60,000 nucleotides of DNA from Owenia fusiformis (taxonomy: Eukaryota > Annelida > Polychaeta > Sabellida > Oweniidae): the NCBI GenBank assembly GCA_903813345.2, contig CAIIXF020000001.1:13537915-13597914 (forward strand), in the 5' to 3' direction. The notes under the pieces are model-generated. The model worked only from the letters and a program-made list of their open reading frames with translations. It was not told where the DNA came from and ran no database searches. Shown here in pieces: positions 40,593-51,334 of this stretch. The first letter of the stretch is position 1, and each line of letters begins with the position of its first letter. Both the position numbers and the translations under genes were made by a program.

Positions 40593-43500
40593 CTACAAAA
40601 CAAAACAGTACTAAATTAGTCCCTATCATTCCTTACACAATGTCTCTATTCATAATCCTGTGTTTTCAGTATACAGAGCACCAATTTAGCTATAAGTCTA
40701 TGGGTGGTCCAGGAGTTTGGAGGGTCTTGAGATGAGCTGTGCAGGGTTTAGTGTTCTACATTACTGTAATAGTATTAAGGACAAGGTCCCTGCCCAGGGT
40801 GTGAGCTTCCAATGTTCTATGAGATTAACCTAAATACGGCTAGATTGGTGCCCTATGATGCGTGTGTGTGTAGGGGCCTAGGGGGGTCAGCAGGTTAATT
40901 CATCCATTTGCGGCAATTCGGAGCCTCGCACAAGCAAGCAACCTTTTTCGACGCATCCTCGTAGTCAAATTTGTAATCATAAGAAAGCTGGAATGATACA
41001 GAGAAGCATAACTAAATGAGACAGGACCAAACCCATGTGATAAAAGCAAGTACGGGTGAAATGACATCACAATTCACATAACAACCCACATACATGCAAC
41101 ATACACATACATACATATTTAAGTGCCCAAATAGAGTTTTGATAAGCCCACGTGCATGGAATAATACCCTTTTGGAGCACCAGGAAATAGGGTACCAAAT
41201 GAATAAAATGAAGTTCACCAACACAGTGAGATTTAAATAAAAAGCATGTGCAATAGGATATGATTGTGGTTGTAAATTATACTAATTAGCAGCTGATGTT
41301 TGTTGTTGAATCATGCTGATAAAATACAATAATAAATATGTTAATAGACAAATACTTAATATAATTTTAACATCCATATATTATCAATCAAACAATTCAG
41401 AGTTTACAATTATGAATTTAATTTAATATGCAATTGCATGATGGGACATTACCTCCTCTCCCCTAGAGATCTTCCTGCATGCAATTATGATGATCTTGCT
41501 CTCCTTCTCAAAGGGGACCACCTCTGCCACACAGTTGGGGTTGCAGGAGTGGTTGACATAACGGGCGGGCCCACCAGCCATGGTGGCATCATTCACAGTG
41601 TCAGAGTCCATACGGAACATGTACACTCCACGATTCTATAACAAATAATCGATATGAGTAAAATATTCTATGATCTTCCAACACTAAAGGATCTGGACCA
41701 AATAGTTCAAAGTTGTCAATTTTTATCGAGTTGAGAATTTTAAGTGATGAAATTTTTCGAAGTCTATTCTCAAGATGTCATAATCACCATGGTGACACCA
41801 CATACTGATGCTGGTTTGTGAACTTTTCTTGTTTAGAAATGTTTTCAGGAAATATTCCCTTAATACAAATTCTATTTCACTTTAAGGAATGGAGATGACA
41901 TACCTGCTCTTCATAGAATTTCTCCCTCTTTTCAGCTATCTCATTTCTTATTTGTTCACCAATATATTCAATGACCATGGTGTGTTTCTCTATATCTCTA
42001 GCAGCAAACAGACCAAGTCCCTGTGAAACAGACAATTACATGTTTATGTGTGTTACGCAAAAAGTTCAGTTGTTTCAAATACAGAAATAATTTTGTATAA
42101 CATTACAACAAATTCTCAATCAAAAATTATCAAGGAAACTTACTAAGACACACATATATGCCCTATGGAGTCTGTGTGAGATATGTAACTCAAATGAAAA
42201 TGAAATACCTGTATTCTTGACCGACCAAAATAGACATTTTGTCTCCATTCTGTCTTCAGTTTGCGATATTGAGCGGATTTGGAATGAACAAACTGCTTCA
42301 TGTATGGCGAGTTGATATCTCCTGCGGTCACCTGGGTGACATTGGTGGTCAATGATCGTGATGTGCCAGCACTTTGTAGATACGGTCTGAAGAAAATCAA
42401 TTCATATAGAAATTGCTTCAATTGGAGTAAACAATGAGGTAAATCTCACTTTTGAATGACAAGATTATTACTTAGACATTATATGTTTATATAGATCGCA
42501 AATTCTTGCAGTTATTTTGCAAATGATGTTCATACAAGCTTTGTGACAAACTGGAATTTGTTTATACCTTTTGAAATGTGTCCTGAGCTTTGGTTCTGAT
42601 CTAGCACAGCCTGAGGGGTTAATTGTAAGTGGGATGTCCACTGTTAAGTTACGACCATAGCGGAAATGATAATTCTTCAATAGGTCCATACCAGGAAGCT
42701 GAAATGAACAAACGAAATGTAAGATTAGTTTGAGGTCTCATAATATAATAGAAACAAATAAAGATTTAAGTACGGATGGACAGACGGACAAAAAATGAAA
42801 TGGTGTGTTCATATATCCCTCCGAACTTCGTATGATGGGATAACTATTTCAATGTGTGAACATGAATTTCTGATTCAAGTTCTTTATCAACTTAGTTAGT
42901 TATAAACATTCCAAGCTTTTCGTAAAAATGTACAAAATGATACAAATATCCATTTCAAAAAATAATTATTTAATCAACCAAAATTGCTCATTTTGTCAAT
43001 TGTTTTAAAGGGAAAAAAGTGTGTACTTACAGATTCTATGACCCTGAGTATTGATGGTTCATTCAGTCCAAACATCTCCTCCCCAGATGTATAGTTTGGA
43101 AATAGCTTCACGAGGTCTGCTTGTTTGCGTAACTTTTCTAATGGTTCTAATAACTTCAACCATACTCCTAAAAGCAAAATATAATATAGTATAAAATGGT
43201 ATTATAGAACTAAAACTGTATGAAGTAAATGACCTACTGCTTGGTCTTATCAAAAGGATATTTCAAAATAAGTTAAATATCATGGCTTCTTAGTTGGATT
43301 GTCCGGTAATTGTTGACTTTTTGTCCATTTTCAGCCATTTTTCAATAATGCATGTTTTGGATGCATAAAAACTGCAAATATATCTTGTCACTGGACTAAT
43401 AAGACTGTAGGGAACCTATTTCTGGAAAATGATTCTCTCTTTAATACAGGTAATATGTCAATACCTTTTGGCGTTGAGTCCCGTACTGTGTAGTCTTGGT

Positions 43501-46500
43501 GACCTTTTTCTATGACTCTGATACTGAATTCAGGCTTTCCATCATTGTCATCTATTTTACATACATAGCAGCAACGTTTGTACAAAACACGGAAACTCCA
43601 GTAAAATCTTGTCACGTGAAAGCCCACCTAAAACAATGAACAATTTGTTATGAATCATTGAAAAGTATTAACATAGATAATATTATACTTCAAATCTCAC
43701 TTAAATCATTTATCTATAAAACAGAAATAAAGCTTCATAATCAATGGCCATTACATTTATCATATAGAGTATAAATGAAAATTGAAAACAGGTAATAAAC
43801 TAGAATGTGCAACTTACTGGGTATATGTAATACTTGGTATGGAAGCGTTTTGACTGTATGTGACTGGGCAGTAGTTGACCAACACTGTGGAACACCAGAG
43901 AGCCTATCCTACACACATATTTCTTCTCCTCCTGGTGTAAAATGCTAAAACAGGCACTGAAGTCAAGATAGTGAATATCTCTAAATTATCAAGTCCATTT
44001 ACAGTATACATTTAAAGTACAGTATGGATTTACATCAAAAAATTGTACATGCAGTATTTGTTTTTTCTTCAATTGAAAATTACCAAAGCACCAACAATGT
44101 CAATTTTTATCTCAGTTTCTTCTCTCCACATTAAATAACTACAAGACATTTCATTCACATACAAAAGAAATGATCAATATTCAGTCTCCAATAGGTAATT
44201 ATAGTAAAAAATGCCATCTATATGAAGTCTTCCATTAGGTAACTTACCCTGCTACTTGTTTGGCCTCATCCCTATTAACATAGACACGTCTAAAGACGGA
44301 GAGGTTTGGCAGTTCCTCATCAGCGTGCAGTTTACTGGCATGTAAAGGACACAGGATTGTCTGAAATATAAAACTGGGAATAAAGTAAAGAAAATCGACA
44401 AATGGTCACACTTCTCAGAGAGCTTTAGCACAATTCAAAACTAGAGAGGAATAGTGAGGAAAGCACATGATCAGTGACACTTAGGTGGTTAAATCAGTAT
44501 GTTTAAATAGGGGTCTTATTTTTCATATTTTCTATACTACAGTACATATTTAGTGTGGTGTCTTGTATTGCAATGCATTGTTACAGTATTGTATTACAAC
44601 AGGTTGTTTTAAATAGATGTCTCACAATTCTACTCAGTTTTACTACAAAAGCACAAATGATTAAACTGAAGTTATCTTTTGCTTCTAATTCTAGTTGTGG
44701 AGAAAGATCAACAATCCAATACCTTATCCTTGAAAAATGTACAGTTGACCTTCTGTGCACAGCCCACATGATACATATTTGTGCATCTCATCTTGAAACA
44801 GCCCACTGTAGCACCCTTCCTCTTACAGGCTGCACATTCCACAGACTGGCTGTGTTTATGTGCCTGTTCCACATTCATCAATGCCCCACTTATGGTCTCA
44901 TACACTTCATAGGACCATAACAAACAGTTAAGGTGGACCCATTGTTCTGTACCAACGTTAAGAATCCTGCAAGTAAAATATTGATATGTTTATATAAGTT
45001 ATTGAAAGACTCTAGTAGTTTTCATTAAGTTTGCTTTTCCTCATTTTATATTTCTTTTTAACTAGTGGATAAACATTTATAACCATTCAAAATTTCACAC
45101 AATTCAGAATTCTAAACTTCTCGGACCATTTTAGACATTTTGATGCAATTTTTAAATTCCATGATTGATTCAAGTCGGGGCAACCTATTCTATTTTGACT
45201 TCTCTGAACATGACAATCCTGAACTTTAATTAAACATCTAGCTAAACATCTGAGAACTCTCCATAAGATATTCTTGAGTTATAGCCCATTTTCATAGTAG
45301 GGGTACTAGAGGCTGTGGGGGGAAAATGGCCACAAAATCTTAAAGCTGAAAAACTGCAGTCTCATAATTCAGAGAGATTGTGAAATCATAAATTCTCATA
45401 AATTCTCTCCAGATATAAGCTCTAGCCCTCACTCTGATTTGACTTAAGTAGTAGCTTGCAGTCAGAAATATTGAACTCATGGCACATAGCGTAAAGCAAA
45501 CATCCATCAGCAAAATATTGATAGCATATAATGGTGGCAACATCAATTATCTTGAACATCAGACTTAAGACTAAGGATTAAGAATAAAGGAATGCGAACA
45601 AGCTCATAATGTTTGAAGACTTAATAGAAATTCACATGTGTTTAATGCTGCTTTATCCCAACTGAGCTGCAAGTATGGCTTCTTTCATCTATCTATTCTG
45701 CATTAGCTAGCAATCAATCACACCCTTATAGAAAAGTATATTTCAATGTCACAATCATTTAAAGCTTTTAATAAATTTACTACCATTGGATTTACATATC
45801 AACGCAGGTATGATATCCTGTAAATTAAAAACGTAATAAAATATAACAGGAAGCATTATGGTTTATTTCAATTTAACGAGAGGAGGATAAATAAAAAACT
45901 TTTATGATACAAGGAGTTGGTTTCCACCATGATCAATCAAGATTTGAGGAGAGCTTTTTTAATCTTGCATACTTTCAACATCATTTATATGGTTTTATAT
46001 GGTTTTATATGGCTTGCCACATGAACTTATAGCAATCATTGACAGAAAACCTCCAAAGAACATAAATCACATATTAATCTATTTATCCACTTTTGATGGC
46101 CGTATTATTTTATATCCCATATGATTTATCTGAATATGATACCAGACCCTCTGAATGCGTCATAGACCACAGAATTTTTTTTAGTTTAAATAATGATTTG
46201 TTACTTAGCCTAGTACCCAATGATTGATGTTAGATGAATAGAATAAAATGATTTTGTGTCATTCTGTTTCGTTGCTATGGCCAAAATCAAGAATTATATC
46301 AATCGATGAATATGAACAAGTAGTCATTGTTTAGTATGGTTTAATTCCCTCATTTCACGTCATTACACATTTATTTCAAATAATTATGCATCTTATAACA
46401 TTTACGTAGATTGCTGCCAAGTGCAATGTGCAGTAAAGAACAATATGCATTTACGAGCCCCAGATTAACTTGAATCATAAAGCAACCATCCTTCATTAAC

Positions 46501-49500
46501 GCTAAAAGGGTCAGTATGACCTGAAGGACAGAATCAATGTAAAAGTTGTACAATTGTATATTCTTAAGTCAGAATATTTTATACTTATCTTTACTTTAAA
46601 TAATAAAAATTAAGGTATAAGACATAATAAGGGACCCATATACAAAAGTATATACCCTTGTAAGATATTTAACCATGTGTATGAGGTAGGGTGATCAAAG
46701 GTATTATCTGGACATGTTTGTCATTTGAATGCTACATATCATCCAGGCACTATAAAATGAATGTAAATGGAAGAAATGTGGCATTAAAGGTACTGAAGAA
46801 ACAAGGCATTAACATGCAAAATGTCACCATCTGCTATTTGTTGCAGACACCAACAGTGGCGAACACTGACCACCAAATGCCGAACACTGCTGAATACCAT
46901 CCACAAAAAAAATTGGAGTCTATAACAATAATTCACCACTTGGTGGTGGTGATGTGTAGGTGATGTAAAGATGTAGAAGAGAATTTGTTTTGTAAAAGGG
47001 CAAAGTGTCATTGATGGTTCCTATAAAGGTTTTTAAAATGAAACGACGTGATATTTTCAGACAATTCCAAGATGAATTTTTGCTATGCATGGCTTCAATA
47101 GACTCTCTCAGAATCAATCTATACCTTCGAGACGAACAATCTTAAAAAGCTAGATACAGAGGGATGGGCAAATAATTATGTTTCAATGGACATATTGAAT
47201 GTGTTTGCACTAACCTAGCTGGTCCATTGGTGGGTTGATCACCCTCTTCAAGGCAGAGTATACACTTCCTTGTGTCTTTTGGCAAGTTGTCATTGTGCAT
47301 GATCATCCCCATATTGTTGAGCAACTGGAATACAAATAGCAAAAAACATTAAAGTATATGTTCAGAGATAATGCATTGTGGTTTTTATCTCATACACAGA
47401 GTCACAATGTATGTATTAAAGTGCCATTGATTAGAGTAATAAAAAGATTTTTGAGTGTTACTCAGGCATAAAATATACTTGGTTATGAAGCTTTTTGTCA
47501 GAAGGCGCCCTAAAGAAGTGATTTAACCCTGCTGTATAATAGGCACAATTGATATACTGGACATCCTATTATTATCAGCCAAGACTGCACATCTAGTTAA
47601 GCAATGGCTGATCGTCATATACGCATAAACACCATGCCATACTTTCAAAATTTAGAAAAAAGTTGATTTTCTATATGGAATTGCCCCACACTTTAAAAAT
47701 GGATAAAAATTGCCAATAATTTACATTTTATTAGTCCATATTTGTCAGACTTGCATATTTCAAAATGCTCCAGAACGCAATCTCATTTCAAATTTTCTTG
47801 GGGGGAGAACACTCTTAAACCTCCCCAAAGCTTGTTCCATTTGCTCACTCGTGGCATACTCTCACAAAGTACCCACGCTACGCCACTGTAAAGTATTAAG
47901 CTTATACTTCATGAAATAGAATGGGTCATTGAGTGCAAACTATATCATAAATCTATTGTGAGATGAAAATAAATAAATAAATAAATAAATGTAATTAATA
48001 ACTATATCATAACTGAAATGGACAAAACCTGACACTAATTGAACATTTAAATATTAATAATGGTGAGATTTGAAATGAAAATCTAAGGTTCCTCATTTTG
48101 GCAAACATTGAAACTGATTGAAAAATTAATTATACATAAGAAGTTATGTCCAAGGATATGATCTGACAACTGGTGCTTGTGATTTGTAATTGAAACCATT
48201 GTTCTATGGAGAATCTCTATTCAAAACAATTACATAGAAATTCTAAATAGGTTCTTGATTTAAGCAGCCGCTCAAATGATTCTCATTCATTGTTAATAAC
48301 ACAATATGATATCCAGCACTGAAGAAGTCTAGGCGAAGAAAATAAAAAAATTTTCCTAAAGAAATTGTGAAATCAGTCACGGCTGATTAAAAGAATCATT
48401 TTGTGATCAGACAATGCCTAAATCTTGCATCCTGTATGAAAAAGACTGAAAAGCCTAGAGAAGGAGAAACTAGAGAGCTTCATCGATATAATTTTTCACT
48501 CTTGTAAAATAAGGCCTAATTACATCGGTGATTAGAGATGTATCCTATATAGCAGGAAATGCAGAAATTGTAAGAATAGGGTAACTTAAATGCATGTTTA
48601 GCATCATTCTGTTCTGATAAATGATGGGCATACAGGCTTTTCAAATTATCATATCCTCGAAGCATGGTTAGTTTATGGTAAGTCATAAATAAGGCATTGA
48701 GATGCAAAATATCACCACCTGCCATTTGTTACAGATGCTGAAAGCTGAACACCAACTGCCGTACACTATCCCCAGGATGGGTGTAGACTATAATAATACA
48801 TCACCACAAGAAACATATTTCTTCTAATTTATTTAGCCTAGCCTAACTCATCTAGAGTGAGTTATGATCATAAGGCTAAACTTCTAATGAGACATACTTT
48901 TTCTCATTAAAAGCATATCAAGAGAAAGTGGCTCAAATCAGCCTTATATAAAAATACATCCATAATTCCTTGTAACAAGCTCATCAAATGTTACACAAAT
49001 AGACATTTAAGGCCAGATTACTTATCTGAGGCACTTTCATCTCCTTTCATATACACTTTACAAAGAGAGACATCGTCTTTCCATTAAAATTTAAATGTCT
49101 AGAAATTGTCAACTTGACAGATATCCTAACATGCTAATATCAGCAGTGTCAATGTAGCCTAACTACAAACACATGCTCTGAAGCATGCAATATAAACCTT
49201 CATTTGTGATATGATTAATGGGTAGAAAGCACAATTATGTTTTCACAGCATGACCTACTTTACACATAACGTGACAAAGTGAGAATTTCTGGGTATCTGG
49301 GAATGTTTCACTTACTTCATGCAACTCCTTTTTGGATGGTGGGTGGACTTGTTTTTCATATCTTGCCATACTGGGGTCCCATCTTTTATATCTTTTACCC
49401 TTCCATTTCTTAGTAACAACCTAAAAATTAATAATTCAAAAGTAAACATCCTAACAGTGTCACAAGTATATTTATTTTTACAATTTTGTTTATGTTTGAT

Positions 49501-51334
49501 TCAATTGTGAGCAACACTATTGACATTCCAAAGTGAAGATGGGTTCTCAAAATAAGGTCTTATCATATTATTAAATCATCTTTATTTTCATTAACCTTGT
49601 TCTTAAAATGACATTTCATGAGAATAATCAATCATCATTTTTATCAGTTATGATAGGATATTTATTCGTTGTTATGGTGATCTTATATTTATGTTTAATC
49701 CTAATTAAAATCGATTCAATCGTGTTAATCCTTATAGAAAGGGTTAAAAATACCTTTGATTGTGACATCATAGAGTCTACACTGCTGCTTCGTCTTCTAC
49801 TCCTATTCGCAACTTTGATGATCAAAGGTGGGACCTTATTTGGCTCAGTTGGGGTGGCCTGGACTGTGGTCAAGGTCACTCCAGGGGTCAAAGGTGAGAC
49901 AGCAGATGGAATGGTTGACGTGGAGACGGGAGATATAGAAATATCACTAGTGACACCTTTTGGTGGTCTATAGTCACTATCATGATCATCATCGCGATCC
50001 TTTTCTTGTTCATCGCTACTTCTATGTTCAACTAGATCACCACTTTCCTTCTAGACAAAAATAAGACCACTTATATTTTTTCAGAAATATGAACCTGTAT
50101 TATCATAAAAATGAGCAAACAATGTCTCATGAAAATTCATCTTCTGATCCTAGAAGTGCTCATGACATTTCTGATTCTTATTGAGAGTTATTTCTTCAAT
50201 TTTTGGCTATATATTGTACAGCGGTTACCAAAATGGTTTCCTTAAGAAGACGAAAGGAAGTCAATACTCTGACTATTTTTCATATTTTTAGCTCATTTAT
50301 TTCCATGTAGGTGTAAATGTTTTTCAGATGGGTGCTATCAAAACAGAGAGGAGATCAGTATGCAATAAGAACTGTGATTTACCTGTTTGTCTGCGTTCTG
50401 TGACCTGTGAGTGACAGAGAACTGCATACAACAATTGACGCTACAGAATGTTAGCTCATCATTTTCCTTAAAGCAGAAGGAACAAACATTGAGTAACATT
50501 GAGTAAGTGCAGATGGGGAATCCATAAATAACATCCTTTACATATCAATAACATGACAAACTGTTCCTTGGTGGTGACATAAATATATTATCTATAAATT
50601 CTGTACATACTTTTACACTTGGATTTTGGTGATTTGGTTAAAATTAGTGATTTTTGTGTATTTTCTGATTATTTGATGTCCTTTGTCTATTCTTGTTTTT
50701 TCTCAAACTTTGTTAGTTTTAAATAGATTTCAAATGATCTTTTACCAAAAATGTGAGGTTGATAATTATTTCCTGAATGGAATCTCTTCAAATTAAATAA
50801 AAAATAAAAATATTGTAAATTATCATAGAGCTATAGAAGAAGTAGAACTATGACTGATAGATATTTTGTAAGTTTTATAATTTCTTTAAATCTTATAATG
50901 TTCCTGGTTTTATAACTGAAATGATGCTCTTGCTTGTAACAAGCTATTGCATTCACCTATTTAAATTGATTTACGTATAGTACTAAGTTAATAACATTAA
51001 GGTAGATTAGCTGGATAAGATACTTTGAAACAGAATCAAGGAGATAATTCTGCTATAATGATATATTCAATCTTTTTTTAATAACACAGATAAACTATCA
51101 TGTCTTTTAGTATGACGAACGGCACGAGAATATCCGCTTTATCCCTTCTTAAATAAATATTAAACCTATCTGTTAAAAATCCCATTAGTGTAACATTTAC
51201 ATCTAGATAGATGATCACCTTTTTGAGAAATCTCTTACAAGTAGATGAACTATCTAAAAATAACAACTAAATCTTCTTAAAGATGGCAATTAAATTACTA
51301 AAACACTTCTTACGGCAGTTAAGATCGCCGACAT
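40500..51334 (-). CDS. KMT2C/D: KMT2C/D-type histone H3K4 methyltransferase, C-terminal part, alternative last exons
   Basis: Nuclear SET-domain enzyme of the trithorax-related (MLL3/4) branch, which monomethylates H3K4 at enhancers. Fourteen coding exons give 693 residues, all in phase. In order: a Cys motif (FCSVNCCMQF), a Ser/Pro-rich linker, a basic KRYKRWD segment, an extended PHD (RKCILCLEEGD to FFKDK then TILCPLH), FYRN (RIGSLVFHSVGQLLP), FYRC (GKPEFSIRVIEKG), a KQFVHSKSAQYRKLKTEW pre-SET stretch and SET (GLGLFAARDIE, RYVNHSCNPNC). Two alternative post-SET exons follow. FYRN/FYRC sequence and ARSEPK place it with KMT2C/D, not KMT2A/B. No upstream PHD fingers were found, so either the gene continues beyond, or it is a short trr-like form starting at 51334. 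Confidence 0.93.
40895..40987 (-). CDS. KMT2C/D: KMT2 alternative last exon 14A (proximal, diverged)
   Basis: Acceptor TATCATTCCAG, then 93 nt: LSYDYKFDYEDASKKVACLC then EAPNCRKWMN and TAA (40895-40897). It keeps the catalytic Tyr of YDYKF and the post-SET zinc cysteines CxC-x4-C. In place of the canonical EDDQHKI it has EDASKKV, closer to the EDASNKL of KMT2A/B. Same length, phase and start residue as 14B. Confidence 0.92.
   Translation of the reverse strand, partial: LSYDYKFDYEDASKKVACLCEAPNCRKWMN
41453..41635 (-). CDS. KMT2C/D: KMT2 exon 13 (SET catalytic core)
   Basis: NRGVYMFRMDSDTVNDATMA then GGPARYVNHSCNPNCVAEVV and PFEKESKIIIIACRKISRGE, E. RYVNHSCNPNC is the catalytic/cofactor pseudoknot. 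Ends in phase 0 exactly at Gly-Glu-Glu with donor GTAATG; the next residues must be L-x-YDY. Confidence 0.98.
41904..42020 (-). CDS. KMT2C/D: KMT2 exon 12 (SET-N)
   Basis: GLGLFAARDIEKHTMVIEYI then GEQIRNEIAEKREKFYEEQ. GLGLFAARD binds S-adenosylmethionine; EYIGE is the SET-N strand. Phase 0. Confidence 0.97.
42209..42386 (-). CDS. KMT2C/D: KMT2 exon 11 (pre-SET stretch)
   Basis: PYLQSAGTSRSLTTNVTQVT then AGDINSPYMKQFVHSKSAQY and RKLKTEWRQNVYFGRSRIQ. PYxKQFVHSKSxQYRxLxTEW precedes SET in KMT2C/D. Phase 0 out. Confidence 0.96.
42568..42698 (-). CDS. KMT2C/D: KMT2 exon 10
   Basis: LPGMDLLKNYHFRYGRNLTV then DIPLTINPSGCARSEPKLRT and HFK. NYxFRYGR and INPxGCARSEPK are conserved between FYRC and SET; this includes the WDR5-interaction type GCARSEP motif. 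Phase 2 out. Confidence 0.96.
43031..43167 (-). CDS. KMT2C/D: KMT2 exon 9 (FYRC)
   Basis: VWLKLLEPLEKLRKQADLVK then LFPNYTSGEEMFGLNEPSIL and RVIES. LFPxYxSGEExFGL closes FYRC. Phase 1 in, phase 0 out. Confidence 0.95.
43465..43627 (-). CDS. KMT2C/D: KMT2 exon 8 (FYRN end, FYRC start)
   Basis: VGFHVTRFYWSFRVLYKRCC then YVCKIDDNDGKPEFSIRVIE and KGHQDYTVRDSTPK. RFYWSFR-RCxYxCxI and GKPEFxIRVIEKG are the KMT2C/D pattern. Ends phase 1. Confidence 0.96.
43818..43944 (-). CDS. KMT2C/D: KMT2 exon 7 (FYRN)
   Basis: ILHQEEKKYVCRIGSLVFHS then VGQLLPSHIQSKRFHTKYYI and YP. GSLVFHSVGQLLP and YPVG are FYRN hallmarks. Phase 2 in, phase 0 out. Confidence 0.95.
44248..44360 (-). CDS. KMT2C/D: KMT2 exon 6
   Basis: TILCPLHASKLHADEELPNL then SVFRRVYVNRDEAKQVA. 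The CPLH pair closes the extended PHD; VFRRVYVxRDE leads into FYRN. Phase 2 out. Confidence 0.94.
44723..44966 (-). CDS. KMT2C/D: KMT2 exon 5 (extended PHD core)
   Basis: WVHLNCLLWSYEVYETISGA then LMNVEQAHKHSQSVECAACK and RKGATVGCFKMRCTNMYHVG. The Cys/His ligands (HLNC, CAAC, C-x-MRC, YHVGCA) are complete. Phase 2 in, phase 0 out. Confidence 0.96.
46790..46970. repeat. Dispersed repeat family R1
   Basis: ACAAGGCATTAACATGCAAA, ATGTCACCATCTGCTATTTG, CAGACACCAAC, then CACCACTTGGTGGTGGTGAT. In the KMT2 intron between exons 4 and 5; the fullest copy at the 3' side. Confidence 0.7.
47215..47324 (-). CDS. KMT2C/D: KMT2 exon 4 (start of extended PHD)
   Basis: LLNNMGMIMHNDNLPKDTRK then CILCLEEGDQPTNGPA. 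CxLC-EEGD-TxGPAR is the pre-PHD zinc knuckle of KMT2 proteins. Ends phase 2 at GTTAGT. Confidence 0.93.
47967..47990. repeat. (AAAT)n microsatellite
   Basis: Six AAAT units within a KMT2 intron. Confidence 0.9.
48686..48815. repeat. Dispersed repeat family R1
   Basis: AAGGCATTGAGATGCAAAAT, ATCACCACCTGCCATTTGTT, ACAGATGCTGAAAGCTGAAC, ending ATCACCACAAG. In the KMT2 intron between exons 3 and 4. Confidence 0.7.
49316..49420 (-). CDS. KMT2C/D: KMT2 exon 3
   Basis: VVTKKWKGKRYKRWDPSMAR then YEKQVHPPSKKELHE. KRYKRWD and the PSxxELHE spacing match the region before the extended PHD in KMT2C/D. Phase 0, donor GTAAGT. Confidence 0.85.
49754..50050 (-). CDS. KMT2C/D: KMT2 exon 2 (disordered linker)
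   Basis: Ninety-nine residues: an acidic start (DEQEKDRDDDHDSDYRPPKG), a Ser/Thr/Pro-rich middle (TTVQATPTEPNKVPPLIIKV) and a basic-Ser end (RSRRRSSSVDSMMSQSK). Likely disordered linker with possible phosphorylation sites. Phase 0. Confidence 0.82.
50383..50466 (-). CDS. KMT2C/D: KMT2 exon 1 of the recognised set
   Basis: ENDELTFCSVNCCMQFSVTH then RSQNADKQ. The closely spaced Cys residues suggest a small zinc-binding patch. Phase 0 at both ends, acceptor CTTTAAG, donor GTAAAT. Confidence 0.8.
50548..50590. repeat. Dispersed repeat family R1, short relic
   Basis: AATAACATGACAAACTGTTC then CTTGGTGGTGACATAAA: only the two ends of the R1 unit, apparently deleted in the middle. A 3'-end-only relic (TTGGTGGTGACATAAAAATA) is at 55984-56004. 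Confidence 0.5.

Noticed and set aside
40895-40987. Exon 14A as a pseudo-exon
   Set aside because: It has intact acceptor, phase, all zinc and catalytic residues, identical length and a proper stop, so decay is unlikely.
44555-44920. 121-residue plus-strand open frame
   Set aside because: Antisense shadow of the KMT2 extended PHD exon.
49608-49973. 121-residue plus-strand open frame
   Set aside because: Antisense of KMT2 exon 2, whose minus-strand reading has matching splice sites and phase.
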